Both the position numbers and the translations under genes were made by a program. Source: Erodium maritimum (lineage: Eukaryota > Streptophyta > Magnoliopsida > Geraniales > Geraniaceae). Taken from it: DNA of 64,000 nt. Where the stretch lies: contig OY997590.1 of assembly GCA_963921825.1 (NCBI GenBank), positions 53,585,039 through 53,649,038 of the forward strand. Reading direction: 5' to 3'. This document shows positions 46,501-57,000 of this stretch, piece after piece. Every line of letters begins with the position of its first letter. Positions within the stretch are counted from its first letter, which is position 1. The notes under the pieces are model-generated. The model was not told where the DNA came from. It searched no databases and saw only the letters and a program-made list of their open reading frames with translations.

Positions 46501-46716
46501 CTAGGGTCCGGGTGCTTAGAGACGTTGGTCGTACTTTCCGTCATAAACCCTTGTTGAGTAGTTATTATGGATTTTTATAAACCCCTGTTAAGGGATTTTG
46601 GTTTGAGAACTACTTTGGAGGATTTTATGGATTTATTAATGGTACATTATGGTTAAAACTGCTTTTCTTTAAGTCACGTCTCGAGTTCGGGCAAGAACCG
46701 GATTTGGGGCGTGACA
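43535..46716 (+). mobile_element. Solo LTR (family 1), 3.18 kb, TSD AGATC
   Basis: Starts TGTAAAGACC at 43535 and ends GGGGCGTGACA at 46716, flanked by AGATC (43530-43534 and 46717-46721). Inserted into the ORF1-only LINE near its tail. Shared family motifs: GGTAGGGAAAG at 44824, hairpin TGAGCGTAAGCTCA at 46421 and ACAGG at 46458. It also has a (CTT)n run and tandem GATGATATGCGTCCTC units (45870-46110). Solo LTR, non-coding. Long frames at 43835-44433 and 45702-46232 come from simple and tandem repeats. Confidence 0.88.
43885..43931 (+). repeat. (CTT)n microsatellite
   Basis: About 15 CTT units within the LTR. They produce a spurious poly-leucine frame. Confidence 0.95.
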
Positions 46717-46879
46717 AGATCGACCTCATAAAGGGGCTATCCTAAAAACTTAAACATGCTCAAAAGAGCAGCGAGGCATATAAGCCCAAGAACAGAAAAA
46801 ACAGGAAAAAGCAAAGCAACAAATAGGAGCAAACAATAAGCCTCCTAGCCTACTTCATACTCGGATCCAAGCAAGCAAA

Positions 46880-48255
46880 CGTGTTTGAGATCGGGACAGG
46901 GCTTAGAGCTTTTCATGTCGATACAGGGGAAACCTCGTCCTTACTACCCTCAACGTCCTCCAGCATAAGATGCGGGTTGATCTGGTCGAGCACCACAGGA
47001 CCAAGGTTAACAGCCCTTTTTCCAGCTTTTGTAGGGTAGCTCCATTCTCCTGAGCTATTTTTTGTTGAAATGTCGACCATAAATCTTCCGGTTTTGCCTC
47101 CAAACTCATCGGAGGTCTTGGCTCTAGTTTCATAGAAAACAACTGGAGAAGCGATTGTCTTCTTGAATTAAGCCTTTTTAGGACGACCTCGTTTCTTTGG
47201 TTCACCTTGTGGGGGTTTAAACAAAGCTTCCTTCCACGGACTACCTTGAAACCTGACTACCAAATCCCGAGGTCCATCCACTTGAAACCCAACTTCCATA
47301 TTCGTTTCACTAACCTGAGGAGGGCCTAAAGCAGTCCCAATTCTGGTAAAAACGTCACCCAAATTGGGTTCCACACTGGCCACCATCTGGGCGTTACCGG
47401 AATCGCATAATCAACACCCGAAAATGGTGTGATTAACGTTGGACAAGGTAACTCGCCGGAAAAGTGTGAAGACGGCGGAGACTCAGTCGTCTGAGAAGGT
47501 TTGACCTCCGTAACGTTGCTAACCACCAAATGTGCCCCCAGAGAAGCCAAGTCCACTTGAAATGCCTCACCTGCCAGATCAGGTTCAGAGCTCTGATTCG
47601 TTAAAGCGATGCTCTGTTTTACCGTAGAGACGTCATTACCAGGATGAGCGAGAGCTACAAACAAAGAATGACCTTTGAACTTAAAGCCATTTAGAGTTTG
47701 AACAGCTTTGAGAGCTGATTTCGGCGCCATGAACTCGGCGAAACCAAAAAACCGGCCTCTGCGACTTGCCTTCTTAATAACATTGACGGATTTCACCTCT
47801 CCAAACTACGTCAATGACGTGTGCACCCAGTCACTTGTCGTACCCCAGGGTAGGTTGTGCAAAAAAATCGCACACCTATTCCCAAACGACACGGCGTCAA
47901 CGACATCCCCATTGCTCTGTTTCTTCAAACTCCGACCAACAATGGGGCCAGACCAGAACTCCTTCTCCAAAGAAAAGTCCGACGGGATCGGTTCATCTAC
48001 CCTAGCAACCTCCGAAGCAAGATCAGCGTCTCCGGCCTTACTCGCACCGGCCTTGAGTGGCATCGTCCTGGCCGGACCTTTAAGACCCGACCTCTGTTTT
48101 GTCTTCAACAATTTTCCTGCTGGCTCAGCAGACTTGACAGCAGCAACCACTGCAACATACTCTCCATACAGAGAGATTAGGGTGGAGCAGAAGGAAGAGA
48201 ACGAGAGAAGCGATGGAGCCGGGGCCGGAAAAAGGCTTTGCCTCTTCTTCTTCAT
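46880..48255 (-). pseudogene. RRM-type LINE ORF1 of the ORF1-only element
   Basis: From ATG at 48255: a hydrophobic/basic leader, then an RRM with RNP2-like IFLHNLP and RNP1-like FFGFAEF, ending NGFKFKGHSLFVALAHP. One in-frame TAG (47808-47806) falls inside the RRM between SLT and FGEVK. After a Ser/Pro-rich linker the frame shifts near 47386, into a stretch containing GSPWKEALFKPP and the basic KKRGRPKKA (stop at 47168). A third frame continues with GGKTGRFMVDISTK and GPVVLDQINPHLMLEDVEG. The SPWK motif recurs at 39398 and 60943. Inactive copy. Confidence 0.75.
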
Positions 48256-48276
48256 TTCTCACAATAGCTAGCACAT

Positions 48277-48878
48277 GAATCAGGTTTAAAATCATGAAAT
48301 TATCGAACACAAAGTAAGAAAATCATGCTTGAACATCGATTAGCTTAAATATAGACAAATACCCATACAAGCAAGTGGATGCTAATTAAACTCAAAAACC
48401 CAAAATCATGTCATAAACATCACTACATCAAATTAACCTCAAACCCATGCATCAATTTAAAGGAAATCATCATATACACAACATTCATGACTAAGGATTG
48501 AAATCAAAGATCATGGATTCCAACTCCTAATCAAACATACCACAAATCCTAGTTTTACAACAAAATATAGAAGAGTTGGACATTAGAACAGGGATTGGGT
48601 TGAGAAACCCAATCAAAACTCCTCTAGCTTGCAAACCCATCATCTCCAACTCTCCAAACCTTCAACAAATGAAGATGAAGAAGTTAGAGATGGTGGGAAG
48701 CTCATGGTTGCTTGAGAATTCCATGGATCGTCATGGCTATGGCCTTAGATGGTAAAAAATACTCCCAAGATGAAGAACACCAAGAACATTAAAGAGAAAA
48801 AAAAAACTTGATTTTTGATTCAAAAAAAGTAGAAATTTTTTATATGAAAAGTGTTTTTTTTCATCCAACTATGCGCCC
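48277..48878 (-). repeat. Continuation of LTR-like repeat copy B
   Basis: Sequence between the two LINE insertions, AT-rich and non-coding. It ends at the TATA-like site into which the second LINE inserted. Confidence 0.4.
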
Positions 48879-48894
48879 ATATATAGGCAAAGCA

Positions 48895-51424
48895 AAGCAA
48901 TTCAATAAGAGATCATGTAATGTTTTTTGAGAAATGTGGTATTTCTTTTTCTTAACCGTAACTTTCAATATACTAGCGCAACTTCTCTATTTCCTCTGCT
49001 AGGGTTTAGGGCGTGTTTTGCGATTTGCTGCGTTTTCATGGTGTTTTCGAGCGGTATGGAGGGCGGAGAGAAGGGCGGCGACGAGGGGGTACACTGGGGA
49101 CCACGATTGTCAGAGTTGGACGTTCAGGGCTCGGTTTACGGGTCAGGTTCGGAGGCGTCGGAAGAGGAAACGGCGGAGGAGACTGTGGGAATGGAAGATC
49201 CGATGCCGGAGGAAGAGACGGTGAGGGAGGAGGACCTGGTGATTTCTGTGGGAGAGATGACGGACTGGGAAGAGGGGCATACGGTGATGCAATTCTCGGC
49301 CCGATCGGGTGAGGAGGATGGTTGGGTTCCTGGTGGTCGGGTTCGGTCGGGACCGAGTTGTCTCCACCGTACACCGGCGAAAGGCCCTCGGCCGAGAAGG
49401 TTGGGCAGTGGGGCTGGGAGGAGTTCGATGGAGGCGAGAGCAGGTCGGGTCGGTGGTGGTGAGGGCTTTATCCCTATACTGTCGGCGGGCATGGGGGAGG
49501 AGAACACCCCAATCCCGGTCTCATCGGATTCGAAAATCGCGTCGGAGGATACGCCGGAGGCGATTGCTTGGCGAAGAAGGAAGGGGAAAGGGGTGGCGGC
49601 GCCAGAAGAGATTAGGGTTGCACAGGATTGGGCTGGAGAGGAATTGGGCTTGGGCCGTGGGTTTATGGGCGACGCTTAGTGGGCTGCTGGGCTGGGGCAG
49701 AAATCGGTTTGGGCCTAGGGCGGAGGAGGTGATGTAGCCCGTTGGGCAGCGAGATTTGGAGCAGGCCGAGTCGATGTTGAGGGGCCGGGTGGGCTACGGA
49801 TTGGATCGAGTGAGCAGGGCGGCACTGGACCGGGTATGGAACAGGGGCGTGGGTTGAGCCCAAACCCGTATGGGCGATTGGACCTGGTGGGTTGGGGGAA
49901 CCCGATTTATAGGGTCAACCCGGTTGATCCTTTTCATGGAAAGGGGCGTTCCTCGGGGGATCAGGTCGAAGTTTTGGACTCCCAGATGGGCGCGATGAGG
50001 ATCAAGGAGGTAGTTGTGCCGGTCCAAGAGGTTACTGGCCGAGGGAATTTATATAGATTTGCGCTGGCAGCTAAGGTCTCGACCACCAGGAAGATTTTCT
50101 GAAAGTCAGTGGTGGCGCGGATGGAGGATGTATGGGGAATGAAGGTCGAGCCTAAACCTCTGGAGGGAGGTCTGGTCGCTTTCTTCTTCCGATCAGCTAA
50201 AGAGAGGGAAAGGGTTCTTTTGGGGGAACCATGGTCCTTTTGGGACTCCCTGGTTCTTTTTACGGATATGAGGGCCCACATGCAGATCAAGGACTTGCAG
50301 CTCCATCATTTCTCGGTCTGGGCGCGAGTGTCGAATTTGCCGGTGGGGGCTTGGACGAGAGATGTGGGCTTCAGGGTAGGAGATACATTGGGGGTCTGCC
50401 AAGGTGTGGATGTGGACAAAGAAGGTCTCTGCTGGGGGGGCTTTATGAAGATCAGAATCAGGGTGGATATCCAAGTACCTTTGCAAAGTCAACTCTGGTT
50501 CCGTCTATCCGTCTCCCAGGTAAAAACGCGTCTAAATATCTCGTATGAACATCTACATGAGCATTGTTTTGGGTGTTGCTGTGCGGGACATCTTTTTCCG
50601 GTCTGTCCGGTTATTGGGGGAGTTAAGGGGTCCTCACTGAAGGCACCAGGGGATCCAAGATCGGCGCTTGAGAAGGCGAAACATGGGAAGGCCGTTCCAG
50701 GGACAAATTGGACTTACTTAGGTGGATCGGGGAAGAGAGGCTATAATAAGGGGGCACCAAGGACACCTCCAAGGCAGGAAGGAAAAGGGTGGTGGGGACA
50801 TCAGGAAGTAGGGGAGGAGGAGGTGCTGGTGGGTTGGTTACCACGTGACCCGACACCGTAATTATCTGGAAATAAGAGGACGGTGAGGGAGGAGGATCCT
50901 GAGGAGGAAGAAGAATCAGCGGCGTCGAATGGGGTGTCATCTGCAGCGGCGGGGGGCTTCAAGCACCCTCGCCTCCAAGAATGAGTACGGAAGGGGCTAG
51001 GGAGGGTTTGGTCGACTGTACCTTCTCCCTGGCGTATAGGTGGCATTGGTACCACCAACAGTTGATGAGTTACTTCTCTACCACTTCGGAGTCAGCAATC
51101 TCGCGTTCAGGAGCCCTACCATTATCAGTCAAGGGAGGACGACGCACGCTGACTTACCGGGGGAGTAATCGGTCCACCACTGCACGTTTATCATCTGATA
51201 TGCTCGATCAGTTTCTTATGGTTGGAGTATACTGTATCGGTGTCCCTGAATGCTACCGCAGTCCCACCCCTCCGACCGCCATTATGCTTAAGAGCAAAAT
51301 TTACTTTTATGCATTTGTCTTTCAAATTCGGATAGATTGGTTATTATGTATGGTGATTCCTGTATTCGTAGGCACCAGAATGCTTTTAAATTTATAATAT
51401 CATCGATTCTACCTCAAAAAAAAT
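48895..51424 (+). mobile_element. L1 LINE with zinc-knuckle ORF1, ORF2 absent, 16-bp TSD
   Basis: Target duplication ATATATAGGCAAAGCA at 48879-48894 and 51425-51440, with an A-tail before 51424. The 2.5-kb element holds a full ORF1 (49056-50861) and only about 560 bp of further sequence before the tail, in which no endonuclease or RT motif is seen. It belongs to the common plant L1 type (DUF4283 plus CCHC), unlike the RRM-type copies. ORF2 was deleted, or the lineage is ORF1-only. Confidence 0.82.
49056..50861 (+). pseudogene. LINE ORF1 (DUF4283 plus zinc knuckle)
   Basis: One continuous frame of 601 codons, interrupted only by in-frame stops at 49677 (TAG), 49716 (TAG) and 50100 (TGA). The acidic Glu-rich N-terminus (from MEGGEKGG) is followed by a linker. 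A DUF4283 domain lies at about 50040-50500, with VSTTRKIF, LVAFFFRSAKERERVL, GEPWSFWDSLVLF and VWARVSNLPVGAW. A CCHC zinc knuckle CFGCCCAGHLFPVC lies at 50567-50608, followed by a basic, proline-rich tail. ORF1 proteins bind the LINE RNA. The absence of frameshifts suggests a fairly recent copy. Start chosen at the first ATG of the conserved acidic segment, although the frame is open further upstream to 48927. Confidence 0.82.
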
Positions 51425-51844
51425 ATATATAGGCAAAGCATAGGAAATAAAATAAAAAAATAAAATCTAATCTAATATTCGAATATATAAAAAATAGAAA
51501 TGAAAAAGTAAAAAGGCTACAATTTCTCGCGCACAATAAAAGGCAGGCGCGCAGGCTGGCATTAGAGCAAGGACAACGGGTCGCGCCCGTTCCCCGCCCC
51601 GCGCGCGCCGGGAACGCTCCCCGCTGGCCGGTCCGCTGCAGACGCGAAAATTCGCGTTCCCGCTCCCCATTTCCGATCTCCCGCTCCCGCTCCCCAATGC
51701 CTGGCCGAGCGCGCTGGACGCGCCCTCGCGCCCTGGCCTGCGCTGGCAGCTCCTGGTGGCGCCACGTGTCCCGACCGTTGGCAACGGTCACTCCAACGGC
51801 TAATTTTTTTTCTTTTTAATTCAAAAATCAGATAAAATTATCCC

Positions 51845-51852
51845 TATAAATA
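51845..51852 (+). promoter_or_regulatory. TATA box of the Harbinger transposase
   Basis: TATAAATA lies 82-89 bases before the ATG at 51934, in a T/C-rich leader. Good spacing for a start site near 51880. Confidence 0.6.
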
Positions 51853-51933
51853 CCCAACCCCATTTCTCATTTTTGTCACACCATTCTCTATTTTCACTCT
51901 TTCATTCTCACTTCCTACTCGTTATTTTCGAAA

Positions 51934-53346
51934 ATGTCCGACGACGAGGTTATGTCCGACGCTGAGGAGATGACGTACGAGGAGCTGGCTCCCCGGATGC
52001 CGACACATGCGGAGATGGCAGCCCAACTGCCGACATATGAGGAGATGGCAGCCCAAATGCAGCCAGTTGTGCGACGTTTCCGGCGGATGATGGAGAGGCA
52101 GATGCAGGCAGTAATGCCAAGGGTCCAGAGGGCCATCCGTGGGTAACCAATGCGCCGAGAGATTAACAGAAATCGTGCGGAAGCCCACATCCAATTGATG
52201 GCGAACTATTTTGACGAACAACCCCTATATGGCCCTGAAATGTTCAGGCGTCGGTTCCGTATGTGCAGACCACTTTTCCAACGGATTATGAACGCGGTGA
52301 AGGCTCACAACCCTTACTTCATTGGATGGAGGCCCGACGCTGCCTCACGGCCGGGCTTATCAACGGAGCAGAAGTGCACCGCCGCTATACGGATGCTTGC
52401 GTATGGGTCCTCGGCCGATTCATTGGACGAAACTCTGCGCATTGGGGTAAGCACCATACTTGAATGTTTACATAAGTTTTGCAAGGCCGTCATTGAGGTA
52501 TTCAGAGCCGAGTATCAGCGTACACCCACACCGGCTGACATGGACCGCTTACTCCGAGAAGGGTATGGTCGAGGGTTTCCCGGAATGGCGGGGAGTCTTG
52601 ACTGTATGCATTGGAAGTGGAAGAACTGCCCAACCGAAGCGCAGGGAGCCCATGGACGGGGAGGTCACCATGGGGAGAAGACGATTATGCTTGAAGCTGT
52701 AGCGTCCCGTGATTTATGGATTTGGCATGCATTTTTCGGGATGGCTGGATCGAACAACGACATCAACGTCCTCAACCACAGCCACTTATTCCAAGACGCT
52801 TACTACGACCAAGAACTTGTTGTTGAGTACGAGATCAACGACCATCGGTACGACCGACCTTATTACTTGGTGGACGGCATTTACCCAGCATGGGCACGGT
52901 TCGTGAAGACTATTCGGCATCCCTACGAGCCCAAAGAGAAGTTGTTTGCTAGATGCCAAGAAGGTGCTCGGAAAGATATTGAAAGGGATTTTGGAGTACT
53001 TCAAGCAAGGTGGCACATCATCTCCCGTCCCGCTCGTAGTTGGAGCAAACACACTTTGGCTGATATCATGCACACTTGCATAATTCTACACAACATGATT
53101 GTAGAGGATGAGCGCGACCGGTACGAGTATGGGGAGGAGGAGTTGTTGTGGGCGCAACCTCTAGAAATGCCGAATTGGACACCACCGGAACGATGGCACC
53201 ACGGACCAGGGCCATTGCCATACTAGCAACGAGTGGATGCTCAACAAAGTGTCATAAATCCTGAGATCCACCATCAACTACAACAAGATCTTATGGAGCA
53301 CTTATGGGATCGCTTTGGAGCTGGTTTCCATGACGACGACGAGTAG
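51934..53346 (+). pseudogene. PIF/Harbinger transposase (DDE_Tnp_4), two nonsense codons
   Basis: One frame runs from ATG 51934 to TAG 53344, 470 codons, broken only by TAA at 52144 (codon 71) and TAG at 53224 (codon 431). The 358-codon central part (52150-53226) has an ATG of its own. Motifs, numbered from 52150: GPEMFRRRFRM (27-38), helix-turn-helix-like STEQKCTAAIRMLAYGSSAD (71-90), SLDCMHW with catalytic D151, SNNDINVL with D204, VDGIYPAW (241-248), and KDIERDFGVLQARW with catalytic E278. After the second stop the frame continues with LQQDLMEHLWDRFG, a usual C-terminal ending. The catalytic triad is intact, so loss of function, if complete, is recent. Known reaction: cut-and-paste at TTA/TAA targets in the nucleus together with a MYB-like protein. 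Confidence 0.92.
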
Positions 53347-53564
53347 TCGTTTGTGCTCTTGGAGCTGGTTTGTTTTGGGTTGTATGAAAAGGGGTTGAAT
53401 AAAATTAGAAGTTCATTTATATTCGTGTTGAATTTATTTATTAATTATTGATTGTCCTTAATTATTTATTTCCAAAATTGTTTAAATTATAAACAATTTA
53501 AACGGTTTCTGATAACGAATTAAATAAAACAGGAAAATAACAAATAATAATCCAGTCAGCACTG

Positions 53565-53704
53565 TTCTGCACTCCCAGGACCTCAAGGTCCTTTCTGTTG
53601 CAAAACACCCACTTTTCTACACTCCCACTCCCTGACTTTTGTCCAGTCAGCACAAGGTCTGCACTCCCACTCCCTGACCAAGGTCCTTTCTGTTGTACAT
53701 GTTC
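53565..53704 (+). repeat. Subterminal direct repeats of the Harbinger element
   Basis: CCAGTCAGCAC plus CTGCACTCCCA and AAGGTCCTTTCTGTTG occurs twice (about 53553-53601 and 53643-53696). The spacing suggests transposase- or MYB-partner-binding sites, which is inference. Confidence 0.6.
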
Positions 53705-53707
53705 TTA

Positions 53708-54023
53708 GAAGGATCGGACTGCCACGTGGCGTTCAGTGATTGGCCCACGTGGTTTTCCTTTTCTGAATAAACTCTAAACTTCTATCGATCATTCCCGCTC
53801 CATCTTTGCTTCGATTGACCTCATTCTTGCGCCAATAGCTTTCTCTTTTCACGGCCTACAAAACAAGACCAATAATGAGTATACTTGAAAAACTTGAAAA
53901 ATATCGACCAAAAACGAGGTTTTGCGCAGTTATTAAAAAACGCTAAATATATAAAAACGAGGCACAAACAAGATAAAAATATAGAGAAAACTAGCCAATT
54001 TAGATAGGAAAAATTTACGCTCA
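53708..54023. other. Flank between Harbinger and the caulimovirid fossil
   Basis: AT-rich, non-coding. CCACGTGGCG and CCCACGTGG (G-box-like) lie near 53721 and 53743. Probably the end of LTR-like repeat copy B. Confidence 0.35.
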
Positions 54024-57000
54024 TTAGTCTATTGTGTGCTGGTCACTTAGGTACCACAAGAGTAGATATGCTTCTTCTGGAAAACGGCCATAGTGGTTAT
54101 GGTCTACCTCGAATGTGGTGAGGAAAGGACGCCTCGGGTTGTAAGGAATGCATTTGAGAGGCCTAGAGGCTGCACCATATTTGGTGAGATACACCTTCAG
54201 AAAATTGTGTCTCGCATGGGCACTCCTCTCAACCAATACTTCCTCAAGGATTACTTCCTAGAGAATTTGTGGCAGATTTTGGACCATCTGCTCCGTCAAC
54301 TCATTCTGAGACTTACCCGGGTTTATCATCTAGGTCTCCAGGATAGCGTTTCAGTAGGATAGTTGGGCCTTGGATGGTTGGACCTCTAGTGGGCTCAAGG
54401 GATACAAGTTGGCGGTCTCTAAGTCAGTTTCATCTTTTGATGGATCAATGTCCGGTTCCACTCCCATTGCTAGGATAGTGTACCAAGTGACCTCATCATC
54501 TAGTGAGAATATGGACTCTATGTCCACGCCTCTGAAGTCTTCAATCTTTGATAGACTACCCGCAAAGTTTCGTCTCTTTTGCTCTTCTGGACATTGCTTT
54601 GCATAGTGACCCTTCTTCTTGCAGACATAGCACCTATATAACTTCCTCGAGCCTCTTTCCTTCTTTCGAAGGAATTTCCACTCTCTGTCTATTGGAGATT
54701 GGTAACCCTCCTATTCTTCAGAGAGGGTCTTCTTTGAGAGCAGCTACATACATTCTCTCTACATTTGATAGATAATTCAGGGCGATCACAAGCTTTTCCT
54801 AGCAGTTTTCCTTGCTCTTGTAGCTTCTTGAAGAACTTCTGCTAATTTCACAATTTGTCTAATGTCGTAATGGACATCTGGTATAGTTCTTCAAGTGTTG
54901 TTGCGTTCAATGTCAGGTTGGTGTAGGACAACATCTTGGCGGTCTCGTTCCCCAATGATTCGGGGAGACAGTTCAAGTACGCTTGTTTGAGATTGGCATC
55001 ATCAATCCCTCCGAGGGCATAGAAACGCTTTAACATGCGCTCATAATGCTTTTCCAGGTCTTTCCTTTTGAACGAGCGACATTTCATCGCGAGAAATTCC
55101 TCTCTCGCTTGTGTGGTGTAGTTCCCCACGCTCTGAAGAACTCGTTATGTATTTGGGAGATCATTGCATCCACCGATTGTAGTTGGCGTACATGCATCTG
55201 CCTGTAGGATCTTAGACTGATCCACCATTGTCTTAGGCGGCCATGGAGTCTCGAGACCAGCTTGTCTATGATGGCTGGGAGACTGCTTCCTGGTTGTAGC
55301 ATCAGTTCTATACACCAGGCATGCATTTCGAACAGCTTGTCCCGCCACTTAGATTGAGGGATGTTGTCAAGAGAGAAACCATGGAGTGGTTCACTCTTAC
55401 TCTCTATGACCCATCCAGATGATGGTCCGTTCCGCGAATGCTCGTATCCTGTTTCTGAAGGATCTTCGGCATCGCTCTCTTCCTCTTCGATCGTTGGTTC
55501 CGCCATCAAGAACCCGGGGATGTAGACCTCTTATTCTTCCTCAGAGTCTTTTGGCGTTTCATCTTTCAGCACCATCATACTCGGTCGAGTAGGTTCTTCG
55601 GTCTGGCTTGAAACTTTCTTGAGGAAAGTTGATATTGGGTTGTCATGCTCTACCAAGAATTGGGAGCCAGCATCTTCAGACCGAGACTTGGATGGATCTT
55701 GTGGTGGCTCTGATGGAGACTTCTTCTCCACCGGGGCATGCCTCTTCTTTGAATGTTGTTCTTCGATCTTCCTTGTTGGGAGGAAAGAAGATGAGCTGAA
55801 CAGGCTCGGCTTGTGATACATAGCTAAAGGTTGTGACTGTGCGACCATGGACGGTGTATACACCAGATAAGGACTGAGCATTTCCTACATGAAACTTGAA
55901 GGTCACGGTTGTCTTACGATGGCATCATATTGGGCCTTCAGGAACTTCAATTCTGCTTCCTTCTTGCCAAGAAACTTGGAAGCTTCTTTTGAAGCGTAGG
56001 ATGTCAACTGCACGAGTTCATAATACAGTAACATCATCTTCTCCTACATCTCTCTGATAATTTCGTCCATGCCACTGACCCTCTGGTTGATTCTTCTTAA
56101 CATCCGATTTTGAGCCAGCATGTTCTCTGACTGCCAGTTAAGAGTTCCTTCTACAGCACTTATCTAGTCTGGTTGAACCGTCTGGGTTCTTGGTAGTTGG
56201 GTTCTTGATCTTCTAGGCATACTTGAAATTATCCTACTCTTATTCTTGAGGAGGAAACTCTACCACCTGGGATGAGGTCGGCCGAAATGTGTAGAACTCA
56301 TTGGGATTCTCTTGAGGCCTCTTAAGCACAAATCACAGTACTCCAAGGTGTTTTTTGTGGGTCTGCCCAAGCAGATGAGCTCTGGATTTATAGCCTCGTA
56401 CCTCCGTTTCAACTCTTGCTGCACCTCGCTCATTCTCCTTCTAGGCACATCTTTTAAGGTTTCTCCAATGTAGCTCTTACAGTTGCATACGTCAAAGTAC
56501 ATGCGACCTGTCTCAGAGAAAGAATATGTGTATCCTGCATGACACATAGTTACGCATCTTCCCCTCTCTTGGGTAGGGAAGTATGGATGCCCATATGGGT
56601 ATCCTGTATGACACATAGTTACACACCTTCCCCTTTTCTGAATAAGGGAATATGGTACAAAGCCGTTGGGTGTGACCTTGTACTATGAGACGCCTTCACC
56701 GAGCCAGCCATCAGGTGGAACACCTGTCAGGGCCTGGGAGCTATCCATCTGTACCGGGGATATGGAGTTTATCTCCGTCCAGAAAACAGATTGCTTCGGT
56801 TTCTCTTCCTTCTTGAAATATATTTCCACCGCGCCTCATTTTCTTCGAGTGATGGTGGACTCCACGGCTTGGATGAGTTGACTCCTCTCATGGATCTTCT
56901 CATAGTTGGTGACCCAAGACTCCCGTAGGAGCTGAAGTAGTTCTTCTCTTAGGACCTGTCTCAGTATGTGCATGCACGAGGGGTTGTCGTTTTCTTCCAT

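Larger units (their letters stand above)
43462..48262 (-). mobile_element. ORF1-only LINE with 14-bp TSD, split by a solo LTR
   Basis: Target duplication AATAGCTAGCACAT at 43448-43461 and 48263-48276. The A-tail (minus strand) is at 43462-43469, preceded by AATAATTTCGCTTATC. Without the nested LTR (43535-46716) the element is about 1.6 kb. It holds one ORF1 (48255 to about 46880) and about 230 bp of 3' sequence. There is no endonuclease or RT, and both ends are accounted for by the duplication, so this is not a simple 5' truncation. Compare HAL1 (half-a-LINE) elements known in mammals. Confidence 0.82.
51565..53704 (+). mobile_element. PIF/Harbinger transposon, near-intact, TSD TTA
   Basis: Flanked by TTA (51562-51564 and 53705-53707). 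TIRs are GAGCAAGGACAACGGGTCGC at the left and, inverted, GAACATGTACAACAGAAAGG at the right. The 2140-bp element contains a TATA box, one transposase gene and subterminal repeats. The MYB-like second ORF of typical autonomous plant PIF/Harbinger elements is absent, so the element would need that partner from elsewhere even if its transposase were functional. It lies in the LTR-like repeat copy B and resembles the older copy at 6567-7802. Confidence 0.92.

Noticed and set aside
54093-54775. Plus-strand frames of 70-90 codons
   Set aside because: Antisense to the caulimovirid coat-protein and zinc-knuckle region.
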